The notes below the pieces were generated by a model that was not told the DNA's origin, made no database searches, and saw only the letters and a program-made list of their open reading frames with translations. This document shows positions 18,401 to 25,882 of a stretch of 48,083 bases of DNA, in pieces. The stretch covers positions 1 through 48,083 of the IMG/VR virus record IMGVR_UViG_3300001593_000008, one strand, 5' to 3'. How positions within the stretch are numbered: the first letter of the stretch is position 1; every line of letters begins with the position of its first letter. This DNA comes from a virus. The position numbers and the translations under genes are program-made.

Positions 18401-21400
18401 CATCTTCAAAATTATCTATTTTCAGTAGGTCCGAATAATCTCCGTATTTATCTGGATTGGATTGAATGTCTTCGTAATTATGGCCATTTAATTCTGCTAC
18501 ATATTTTTTATAATCTTCCGGATCAAAAGTTTTTTTATTTAGAATTTTTGCGCCATTTTTTATTTCAAAATAGCTTTTTACTTTGCCATAATAAGGTTGA
18601 TTTAATTCATTCCTAGATACATAGAACCCTTTCCCATACTCTCCGCTATCCCTCGCCTGTAGCTTTGATTCGTCAATGTTCTTAACATCCTCATTTCCAT
18701 AGTGAACTAACGTATTATTCTGATCTTGAAGTTTTTGTTTGATGATCTCAGATGTATCCAATGTACGCGGCATATCCGACGAGATCAATTTCGGAATATT
18801 GCCGCCTGTTTCTTTTATCAGGTTGTCGCCTGCGTTACCCGCTTGCTTTTGACCCTTATCGGTTAACTGCGTGTCATCTTCACGGAACTCAGACATTTTG
18901 TTGTCTTTGGTTTCGCCGTGCCGGACTACTTTTATATCGTTGCCATTGTCGCCGGTGAATGTATGTACTTTCCCTTCTGCCTCTGGTTTCATATCCACGT
19001 ACCGTTGTGCAAACTCTTTTAGCTTGTCTCCTTTTATTTCGGAAACATCCGGTCTACCCATTTCTTCCCATACGTGTAAGGCTTTTATAACGGACGAATG
19101 GGTGACTATAGTTGTATTGTGTGGGTCTTCGTTTAATGATTTTTGGAATTCTGGAATGACGCGGCCAACTAAGTCGCTTAACTTTTCGCCCGTCTTACCG
19201 ACCGGCTCATTATTCAAAATCTCCTTCTCAATCTGATCCTTTGCCTCTGGCGTCTCATCCTTTCCTTTGTTGTCTCCGTAGTCTAGTGTACGGTATGCTG
19301 GATTAGATTCTATAGAAGGAGCGGTTCCCACCTGACCCGCGTCAGCCGCTCCTTCTGGTTTCTCTATTTCTTGCCCCCCTTTGGTTTGGGCATTTTCGGT
19401 GGTTTTGCCATTGGCTTCTGTTTTGGGTGATGAAATATTTTGATCTTTCTTGTCTTTAATGGTTTTGTCTAGGTCACCCTTGTTTTTTGCAAATTGTTCT
19501 GCAAAATCCTCTTCACCAACCTGACCTGATTTTTTACCATATACCTCTCCATACTTTCCCGATCCTTCTTTAACTTTACGCCCGTGTTCCGTTAACGGGT
19601 TCCCATCATTAAATAAATCTCTTGTTTCTTGTGGTAAATCAGCCCAAACAGAATGACCCAATTCGTGAATGGCGTTATGGTCATGACCGGCATAATTTTC
19701 CCCGTGGTCGGTTAGGTATATGCCTCTTATACTTTGGTCTCCATGTTGGATATTCCCGGCGGCTCCGGCTACATTTCCTTCTCTTGCCCCAGTCGAGTTG
19801 CCTATGAATTTTACACCATTTTGCTTTAAAACCTGCTTTGTCTCTGGGCTTAACTGACTAAATTGACGTTCCGCTCCAGGCTCTACCCAAAAACCCTCTT
19901 TATTGCTATACCCAGCAGCTTTAAAAGCTCCGTCAATATCCCCTTCATTATCTAACAAATGGTTTAAAATAATTCTTTGTCTACCTTTTGCATCTACATT
20001 ATTATTTGCAGGTTTGTTTTCATCTGGTTTCTGAATATGATCCAGTAAATCGTTATGGCTATCCTGTAAATAGTCGTTGGCCTTTTTAGGGTCTTTGAGT
20101 AGTTCAGGAATTTGCTTGTTTAGTTCGTCGATGTTTTTTTGAAGATGCGGTTTATAAACCGGATCGGCATAGGCCATCTGTCGGTTAATCTGGCTAATCT
20201 GATTTTGTACACTGAATAATGCAGCCTTTTGTTCTGGCTCCAATCCTTGCGGCATCCTAAGTTGTGCGTCTGTAAAATCTTCAAGCGTATTCTTTAAATG
20301 TTGGGCGTAGATGTTTCCGGGGTCTTTCTTTAACAATTTGTCAACTTGACCTGTCACACCCTGAATATTATTAGCAGCCAATTCTACCAAGTTATTCTGA
20401 ATATGCCCGTAAGTCTCTGCAATTTCTTTACCTTTTTGATAGTCTCCGACGGCATTCTTTAATGTTGGAACGGCTTCGAGCGCTTTACCGGCCAGCGCCA
20501 TAACGGCCGTTTGCCTTGGATTGAAGGCTCCTGATATATCAGTAGATAACCCATTCTTCCGACTGATGCCGCGTTGTAAGTCTTCTTTTGCCTGTAACCC
20601 GTTTGTCACCTGATTGACCACCGCATTACCCAAGTTTGTTCCTGTTAACATCGCTTGCAGGTGGGCGATATCTCCCGGCTCCCTTATGGCCTTAGACGCT
20701 AAGTTTAGCAGCATCTTTTTAGGGTTATTTGCCTCCCCGTTCACCACCGCTTCCGCCACATCATTTTCAAACCCTTTGGCAAACTTTATATTAGGAAGGA
20801 GGGTCATAAACGCCGCCCCTATGAGTGGTTTTGCTGCTAGATAGGTATTATAAGCCGCGCCCGTTAGCCCGGCCGATTCAGCCTCCTTTCTAACCGTAGG
20901 CAGGCTTTCGGCCAGTGCTGTAGCAAACGTCAAGGCTTTTGCCGTTCCGGCTTCCTCTGCCAATCCCGGAATGATATACGGGGCAAATCCGCCAATGGTT
21001 GAGGCAATATCATTCGCCCATCCAGCTAATCCGTGCTTGCGTTGCTCCACTTGCTTCATTGCTACAGGAGAAATGGCTGGTAAGTTTGAACTTAGGAATT
21101 GCTGCGTGTTATTGTTTAATCCTTGTATCCATGCACCATACCCGGCAGGCGCAACACCTAACTTAGCGGGTAGACTGGCAAGCGTCTCACCTATATTTGC
21201 AAATCCCTTTCCGGCTGAGCCAAACGCTGTTTTTAGATAGTCCAGCACATTCGTATTCCCTTCAATCGCTTTCCGGTCGTATTCGTCCTGTTTTATTTGT
21301 GCGTTAGTGTCATCTGGGAAAGACCTTTGACGAATCTCGTCTATTAATCCGATACCTTGTTGCCGCTTCTGAAATTCGTTCAGATAGTTTTTTACCTCCG

Positions 21401-23027
21401 GTTGGTTGATGTAGTTCTGTGAAAAGTTTACTGATTTGGTATAAGCATTCCACCGCTGCAAGTTCTGCGCTCCTTTCTGTGCGAGACGGTCGGCGTCATC
21501 TTGATTTACGGGTTGCCCTGTTCTCTTAGACCGATCCGTCAATAAATCGGCCTGATGCTGCAATTCCTGTTGTTGGCCTTCAAACTCATTCTTGTTCTTC
21601 TCGAAGTTGTTCAGGACATTTAAATGGCCGTTTAGGATATCCGGATCGACATTAGAGGGTAACGGTTGATTAAGGTTATATTTATCCTCTACTGTTTTTT
21701 GCAGGACATTAGCCATACCCTGACTTCCGGCGTCAATAGACTGCTTGTAAGGTTCCCCGTATTTATTAAGGGTCGTATTGATATCGTTGGCTAGTTCTGG
21801 ATGTTCGGCTAATACACTCCTTAGCTGGCCGCCCTGCTTATCCGATTCGTCTACCATTGATTTAACCGGCGTGGGTAAAGATGCGTCTGTTGCTTTTTGT
21901 CCTTGTGCTGTAGGACTACCGGCAGAAGGACCATTTTGAGTTCCTAACTTATATCCATTAGTGGCAAACCAATCGGCATCTTTATCGTTTTTAAAGGCAA
22001 TGTATTCCTTGTTTTTTATGGCATATTGGTATGCTTCTTTATCTCCTAACTGCTTTAGTGACCCGTCCGGTTGCTGGACTATCGTAGGATATGCTAAGTT
22101 ATCCGATGAAGCCATTCTATGAGTAGAAACACTCCCATCGTCATTTTTAATAACGGGAGATGTAGACGGATTAAGATATCGCTGAACAAAATTCTTATCC
22201 TTATTTTTGTCTAGAATATCGTCTACGAATTTCGAGTCATGCAAGTTTGATATCTCTGGATATTGTTGCCTTACAGATTTTTCCCTGTCATCGGCGACTT
22301 GCGTCCGATTCTTTGTACCGTAAACAGTCGCTTGCGGCAAAGTCTGTTCGGTAGGTACGTCAGGGGTTTGAACACCGGGGAATTTGTAAGAGTTGCTATC
22401 CCAATCGTATTTAGGGGTAATAAATTGTTGGCCTCCGGTTGCCGCCTGATAAGGACGCGGGACTTGCAGTATCTTCCCTTGCATACTATGCGGATCGAAA
22501 TTCTGTAGTGGTTGCTTGGTATAATAGTTTGACCAATTCCCTTTAGCATCCTGTTCTGGGTAAAGCAGAACGCCATTTTGATCAGTGGCTATCTTACTAA
22601 CAAAGTCTTTCTTTTGAGCCTGATAATCCGGATCGTTCAGGTAAAGCCCGTTTTTTTCTCCTTCCAGATCAGGTTGGAAAGTACCATTGAATTGTAATGG
22701 TTGGCTAAGATTCTGCGTAGTCTGCCGGATTCCTTTATCTACCGGCGTAGGTGGCGGCGCAGTATTGATTTCGATGAACCGTTTAACTGCTGATTTGATA
22801 TTGCTGTCCGGCTCACCCGCCTGTTGCATTTTTACGATAATCTGGGCTATCTTTTGCTTGTCATCGTCTTTTAGGCCGTAGTTGGGCGTCGGCGTTTTGG
22901 CAGGCGGTTGCTGGCCCGGCCCTCCGCTTGGTGGTTGAGGCGGTGGTGCTTGGTTGGGAATGGGTGACGGGGCAGGCGGTTCCTGCTCGTCAACGTCCGG
23001 TTCTAATATGTCTGTTGTTCCGGCCAT
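15459..23027 (-). CDS. Giant polyvalent ejection protein, 2522 aa: zincin, permuted histidine phosphatase, ART-like
   Basis: The Pro-rich N-terminus (1-50) is followed at about 290-358 by a module common in phage virion proteins (YPTIVQQPDGS, EAYQYAI, FKNDKDADWFA). Hydrophobic helices occur at about 610-750. A zincin metallopeptidase-like domain has H1121-E-L-G-H1125 and a candidate third ligand in EEDFAE (about 1172-1177). Residues 1245-1437 read as a histidine phosphatase in permuted order: YGDNKGK at 1250 and VTH1310, then RH1370GET and SSDMPR1421T. Residues 1440-1560 look ADP-ribosyltransferase-like (H1442, GKGFY 1465-1469, VVVLNSKSI). A long helical region and membrane-like segments near the C-terminus follow. 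It is probably packaged in the head and injected, acting on host targets and as a conduit. Confidence 0.75.
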   Translation of the reverse strand: MAGTTDILEPDVDEQEPPAPSPIPNQAPPPQPPSGGPGQQPPAKTPTPNYGLKDDDKQKIAQIIVKMQQAGEPDSNIKSAVKRFIEINTAPPPTPVDKGIRQTTQNLSQPLQFNGTFQPDLEGEKNGLYLNDPDYQAQKKDFVSKIATDQNGVLLYPEQDAKGNWSNYYTKQPLQNFDPHSMQGKILQVPRPYQAATGGQQFITPKYDWDSNSYKFPGVQTPDVPTEQTLPQATVYGTKNRTQVADDREKSVRQQYPEISNLHDSKFVDDILDKNKDKNFVQRYLNPSTSPVIKNDDGSVSTHRMASSDNLAYPTIVQQPDGSLKQLGDKEAYQYAIKNKEYIAFKNDKDADWFATNGYKLGTQNGPSAGSPTAQGQKATDASLPTPVKSMVDESDKQGGQLRSVLAEHPELANDINTTLNKYGEPYKQSIDAGSQGMANVLQKTVEDKYNLNQPLPSNVDPDILNGHLNVLNNFEKNKNEFEGQQQELQHQADLLTDRSKRTGQPVNQDDADRLAQKGAQNLQRWNAYTKSVNFSQNYINQPEVKNYLNEFQKRQQGIGLIDEIRQRSFPDDTNAQIKQDEYDRKAIEGNTNVLDYLKTAFGSAGKGFANIGETLASLPAKLGVAPAGYGAWIQGLNNNTQQFLSSNLPAISPVAMKQVEQRKHGLAGWANDIASTIGGFAPYIIPGLAEEAGTAKALTFATALAESLPTVRKEAESAGLTGAAYNTYLAAKPLIGAAFMTLLPNIKFAKGFENDVAEAVVNGEANNPKKMLLNLASKAIREPGDIAHLQAMLTGTNLGNAVVNQVTNGLQAKEDLQRGISRKNGLSTDISGAFNPRQTAVMALAGKALEAVPTLKNAVGDYQKGKEIAETYGHIQNNLVELAANNIQGVTGQVDKLLKKDPGNIYAQHLKNTLEDFTDAQLRMPQGLEPEQKAALFSVQNQISQINRQMAYADPVYKPHLQKNIDELNKQIPELLKDPKKANDYLQDSHNDLLDHIQKPDENKPANNNVDAKGRQRIILNHLLDNEGDIDGAFKAAGYSNKEGFWVEPGAERQFSQLSPETKQVLKQNGVKFIGNSTGAREGNVAGAAGNIQHGDQSIRGIYLTDHGENYAGHDHNAIHELGHSVWADLPQETRDLFNDGNPLTEHGRKVKEGSGKYGEVYGKKSGQVGEEDFAEQFAKNKGDLDKTIKDKKDQNISSPKTEANGKTTENAQTKGGQEIEKPEGAADAGQVGTAPSIESNPAYRTLDYGDNKGKDETPEAKDQIEKEILNNEPVGKTGEKLSDLVGRVIPEFQKSLNEDPHNTTIVTHSSVIKALHVWEEMGRPDVSEIKGDKLKEFAQRYVDMKPEAEGKVHTFTGDNGNDIKVVRHGETKDNKMSEFREDDTQLTDKGQKQAGNAGDNLIKETGGNIPKLISSDMPRTLDTSEIIKQKLQDQNNTLVHYGNEDVKNIDESKLQARDSGEYGKGFYVSRNELNQPYYGKVKSYFEIKNGAKILNKKTFDPEDYKKYVAELNGHNYEDIQSNPDKYGDYSDLLKIDNFEDAVRYDRKGLNDYARKRGFDIYEPRKDEVVVLNSKSIKSKQNAISQSSATKMGIRDESAVREGVGGQNGSEQSTEEGRQPGQPSAEEKGKDAGKKTTGIAQRVQEKLGLRKYEKGKGWSPEESFAFGKEAIAQGIDPISALTDRDLDLDQKLAIAQAHNYTLHQVIEKAENDHGIDSQEYKDAVKAQDDYLKSIQPLKTQSSRAFSAQKGEIELDTGSFTSVKTAIEKSTGQPLTKDQKSKVIELTTANKSLQSKLDRAESDLKKATDEIFGLKTAKVPKAKLSSQLNNIAKRLRTSSEFDDFLKGPLGDVQKMGVDLPKLKDIAASILEGAAKAVKAGEDASEFIRNAVDKLKEDIGKDKLVDALHSIGEKAGLFIKETPEEKNIRRLEKQLEDIQTGNSKNSPEKRELSEREKELKEQIKDAKDKAGLVASKAEKPLTEHEKIEKDYRDREELASKFVDKKGNKFTPEEASEIYDYMKNKYLNNGVNFRDAISHVSNDTGLSFEQASNVIVSPKTKSISDAMWKHQYDLEKNKQATQRYVNEQGKSPAIRAFKKFVNAFREESVFGHGGIFVGTHAGMTLMDLPRAKYTVSAFFKAWKLAYGSDVYYQKSVSELKGSDNYNLAQRSGLKNNPDVINNDAEIIAPIFGKLSESGKRGFTAIKILRQALFDSHYNSLSADEKSDDGSAIAIAKLVNNATGASNLNIPDWINEVTFAGGMEVSRWGKLTRNPIQATKTAIQAMANPQSVSVEDRVFAKVWAKRVGTELASYTGLLVLNAAIQNYFANDQKDKVNLFDPTKPDWLKMKIGGTTFDFTSGMLSTMHFIETILHIAITGRSNAAKEIIPGKKPPTPNEPTSFAEAAYKYGSGKLSPFYSDVLEASVRHDYSGNTVPWSDEKPLYSYSHKMTWPEYIESKAPLPVAEGFKTFYDQANQQGVKKERLDEILTSIMHGAISGGTGFKSYETNEPPAPKPTGHHQRQHR

Positions 23028-24473
23028 TTATTGCGGTGTCGGTGCATATTTTTTTAATAAAGCGTCAGGATCAACAGTGGCTGGTTTAGGTGCCGGTGCC
23101 GGTGTTCCTGCCGGTGGCGCGTTCAATATCTGGTGAGCCACCCCTTGTTCGAGTGCCGGAGTACTCCCCATGTATGATTGATGCTGATTAGCCAATTTGC
23201 TGATTAGATTCGGGTCGTTCGGGTCAATTTCCGTAGTATTGAGTACATCCTTATAGCTTCCGGCGGACGGATCTCTTGGATCATTATCTGACACCCATTG
23301 TTTGTCCACATGCCGAATTAGATACCCTTGTTTTGGAGTAGCGTTTGAAACGCCGGAATTCCACGGGTCATTTATCGGGCCTCTCTCTATGCCCTGAAAT
23401 TGGCTTTTCCCATTTCCAGAATACCACATTCCGGCCAACCTATTCGCCTCATCTAAATTACCCGCTTTCATAGCTGACCCCATTTGATTCGTTAAGTTCA
23501 GCATTAGTTGTTGGTTCTGTTGCGCTTGCGTTAATCCTCTACCAACGGGAATACGGGGGACATTGTGCAATTCGGAACTTGAATTTACTGCTGAATTATC
23601 TCGGATAACTTCCGCCTGTGCTATTTTTTTAGGGCTTGGTGTACCATCTGGCCCTACTATATCGTCGTTAGGATATACCGACTTATATGCTTGGCTTAAA
23701 GAAGTCAGTTTATCCGGGTCTAATTTTTCGCTTTCATAGGACCGCTGCATAGACGGGTTTTTATCGTATAGGTCACCCATCCTGTTAGCCATTTCCTTCA
23801 GGTTATCTGTTGAATGTTTTGAGGTAAAAGGAACAACTTCCGTACCGGCTGCGTAGTCTCGTTGGGTCGCTTTGCCAAAAGTTTTGCTTGGTTTCAGCCC
23901 TGCGGTAACTTGTGCAGCAACCGCTTTTTGCATTTTATAATCGTATGGTGGCGCGTTGAATGAAAATTCAGTTAGGTTATGTGGCGTAACTCCGTCATCT
24001 TGGTAATGCTGCGGATCATAGATAGACGAACTCATCGAATTCACTAACCGCATATCGCTATCTGTAGCTCTTGCAGCTTCGTTAGGATTAGAATATATTT
24101 TTTGCAAAGACATTTCTTTCTGAGCTGCCTGCTTTGATTTTTGAGCATCACCTCGTAAATCACGGTACATAGACTGAAATCTTGCCATTGCCTTACCGCC
24201 GTCCAACCTTGTATTAACGAGCGCGTCCCTATTTTCAATACCAAATTTCTGCCAAGCGTCTGCCTTCTGATTCCATCCGTCCAAATCAATATCTCGAACA
24301 CCTGCCGGATTTATAGAGTTTTGGAGTTTGTCATAGTATTGGGATAGGGCTTGTTGCTTGGCTTGTTGGTGCATCATCGCCCGCATGTAATAGGCGGTAT
24401 AGTTCGGCGGTCTCACCGCGAAAGTTCCGCCCGAATAGGCGGCTGGATTAACTGCCGTAGATGTTCCTCTCAT
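23028..24473 (-). CDS. Internal virion / cargo-like protein, 481 aa
   Basis: The protein is hydrophilic and mostly helical, rich in Asn, Gln, Lys, Asp and Ala, with no TM segment or signal peptide. It has a proline-rich C-terminal tail (APPAGTPAPAPKPATVDP) ending KKYAPTPQ. Its ATG overlaps the upstream stop, and its own stop is immediately followed by the ATG of the 2522 aa protein. By size and order (short membrane-active protein, middle-sized protein, giant protein) it matches the T7 gp14-15-16 style or crAss-like cargo ejection set. This is an inference from context; no sequence family is recognised. Confidence 0.6.
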   Translation of the reverse strand: MRGTSTAVNPAAYSGGTFAVRPPNYTAYYMRAMMHQQAKQQALSQYYDKLQNSINPAGVRDIDLDGWNQKADAWQKFGIENRDALVNTRLDGGKAMARFQSMYRDLRGDAQKSKQAAQKEMSLQKIYSNPNEAARATDSDMRLVNSMSSSIYDPQHYQDDGVTPHNLTEFSFNAPPYDYKMQKAVAAQVTAGLKPSKTFGKATQRDYAAGTEVVPFTSKHSTDNLKEMANRMGDLYDKNPSMQRSYESEKLDPDKLTSLSQAYKSVYPNDDIVGPDGTPSPKKIAQAEVIRDNSAVNSSSELHNVPRIPVGRGLTQAQQNQQLMLNLTNQMGSAMKAGNLDEANRLAGMWYSGNGKSQFQGIERGPINDPWNSGVSNATPKQGYLIRHVDKQWVSDNDPRDPSAGSYKDVLNTTEIDPNDPNLISKLANQHQSYMGSTPALEQGVAHQILNAPPAGTPAPAPKPATVDPDALLKKYAPTPQ

Positions 24474-25210
24474 ATTCCTGCTATTGCTCCTGCTCCGAAA
24501 CCGTTTGGATTAATATACCCGATACCACCTGCCGGGTCAGTGTACCCACCACCCGTGTTTGCCAATCCCGGACTTGCGGAATATTGACCGCCACCACCTG
24601 CAAAAGCATTCGTGCTTGCCCCTCCACCTCCTCCCGAACCGCCGCCACCGTACAACTGCTTTAGTTGACCGATTTGAGAATAACTTCCCAAACCACCTGA
24701 TATATTAGAGAACCCAGAATTCTCCATCTGGCTGCCTGCTATTGCTTTACCTTGTGCTATGCCGAATGCCTTTTCGTACGGGGCCTCTTGATTGTATTGG
24801 AACTGTTGACGAATATCTCCCGTCTGCGCATTAGCCGCACTACCTAGCTGACCGAACGCCTGACGTTGCAAACCTTCCGCCTCTACACCTGCTTTCTGCA
24901 TTTGGTCGTCACTGCCTTGTACAATAGCTCCTATGTTTCCAGCGGAATGCCTATCCATTGTTGCACCTATTGCAGTAGCCTCATTTCGTCCAGCCGCCTT
25001 TTGTGCCTGTTCGTAAAAATTAGATTGGTAAGGACTTTGTTGATACCTATTCAAAGCCTCCTGATAGTACTGAGAAAGAGGCTGTGACCCGCTATATGTT
25101 GGCGTCTTCAGGTTCTCCATTTCCCGATGCGCCTTCCCGGCCTTTATTCCTCCAATAACAGCCTGCGTAATCCCTACGCCCGCCGTAACCCCTACAGCGA
25201 CGAAACTCAC
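24470..25210 (-). CDS. Ejection (pilot-like) protein, 246 aa
   Basis: The N-terminus is a glycine-rich hydrophobic helix (SFVAVGVTAGVGITQAVIGG), typical of internal virion proteins that insert in the host membrane. A Gln/Ala-rich helical middle follows, with an extremely Gly-rich C-terminal third (runs of four and five Gly around residues 190-200). Short proteins of this composition preceding larger internal proteins are seen in podovirus ejection modules. The gene overlaps both neighbours by 4 bp. The role as a membrane-channel component during genome delivery is inferred. Confidence 0.6.
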   Translation of the reverse strand: MSFVAVGVTAGVGITQAVIGGIKAGKAHREMENLKTPTYSGSQPLSQYYQEALNRYQQSPYQSNFYEQAQKAAGRNEATAIGATMDRHSAGNIGAIVQGSDDQMQKAGVEAEGLQRQAFGQLGSAANAQTGDIRQQFQYNQEAPYEKAFGIAQGKAIAGSQMENSGFSNISGGLGSYSQIGQLKQLYGGGGSGGGGGASTNAFAGGGGQYSASPGLANTGGGYTDPAGGIGYINPNGFGAGAIAGI

Positions 25211-25674
25211 TGGTTTTCAATTTGTTGTGAAAGAATGTTGTTCCTAATCACACCCCCGATCAACTTGTTTTCATGTACTTCAATTATCCTGTCTGTAATT
25301 AATTCGACCGCTTTTAAAACAGATTCTTCGGTTTCATTCTCTGGCTGAACATCTGTAGCGTGGCAGGTTGTCCATAAACAGTCGGCTTCTATGTACAAGA
25401 TGCGGCGCGTTCCCGGTTTCGTTATTCCGATGTGCGGAGCCGCCAACCGTTTCCATTCACCTTCTTTTATCTTCACTAAAACAACCCCTGCCGATATGAT
25501 AAACTGATGTTCTGTTTTATGGATCAAACTTGTAATAAGCGTTCCAGCTGGCATAAAAATAGTACGAGTATAAAGACCCGGCGTGAATGTATGCGTCAAC
25601 GGGCAATTGACTGCCGGGTAATACATCATATAGGATTCCAATTCGTCTATCTTATCGTCAATTAAGTTCTCCAT
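25207..25674 (-). CDS. Cupin-like phage protein, 155 aa
   Basis: Residues about 28-105 read as a double-stranded beta-helix (cupin): PGLYTRTIFMPAGTLITS, then HKTEHQFIISAGVVLV, a Gly turn, and PGTRRILYIEADCLWTTCHAT. The conserved His/Glu/His pattern (HKTEH and the C-terminal CHAT) could bind a metal. Similar small cupin proteins occur in many phage tail regions, but their role is not established. It overlaps the upstream 74 aa gene by 17 bp and the ejection protein by 4 bp. Assignment is from the motif pattern. Confidence 0.65.
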   Translation of the reverse strand: MENLIDDKIDELESYMMYYPAVNCPLTHTFTPGLYTRTIFMPAGTLITSLIHKTEHQFIISAGVVLVKIKEGEWKRLAAPHIGITKPGTRRILYIEADCLWTTCHATDVQPENETEESVLKAVELITDRIIEVHENKLIGGVIRNNILSQQIENQ

Positions 25675-25882
25675 GTTCGTTTTCTTTCGGTGCCAATTCT
25701 TTTACCAATTCGTTGAAAGTTTTGATACCGTCTTTTGTTGGAACTTGCTGCCGGGATAGGTCCACCTGTGGGGAATTTGCATTAATCTGTAATAGATTTT
25801 TAAACTCCTTCAGGTCTTTTCGAGAAGTAGCAATCCCCCAGTAGTGAGACCAGTTATCTATTTTATTTTTGTGTTCCATCAT
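25658..25882 (-). CDS. Small hypothetical protein, 74 aa
   Basis: Its ATG overlaps the TGA of the muzzle-like protein (ATGA), and its end overlaps the cupin-like gene. It is a hydrophilic helical protein with Trp in WSHYWGIATS near the N-terminus and a charged C-terminus. A second ATG directly after the first could be used. No family is recognised; the coupling and its place in the operon support a real gene. Confidence 0.6.
   Translation of the reverse strand: MMEHKNKIDNWSHYWGIATSRKDLKEFKNLLQINANSPQVDLSRQQVPTKDGIKTFNELVKELAPKENEHGELN

Noticed and set aside
15459-23027. Many plus- and minus-strand ORFs of 60-120 aa inside the giant protein gene
   Set aside because: They are antisense or shifted readings of one uninterrupted 2522-codon frame with clear domain motifs.
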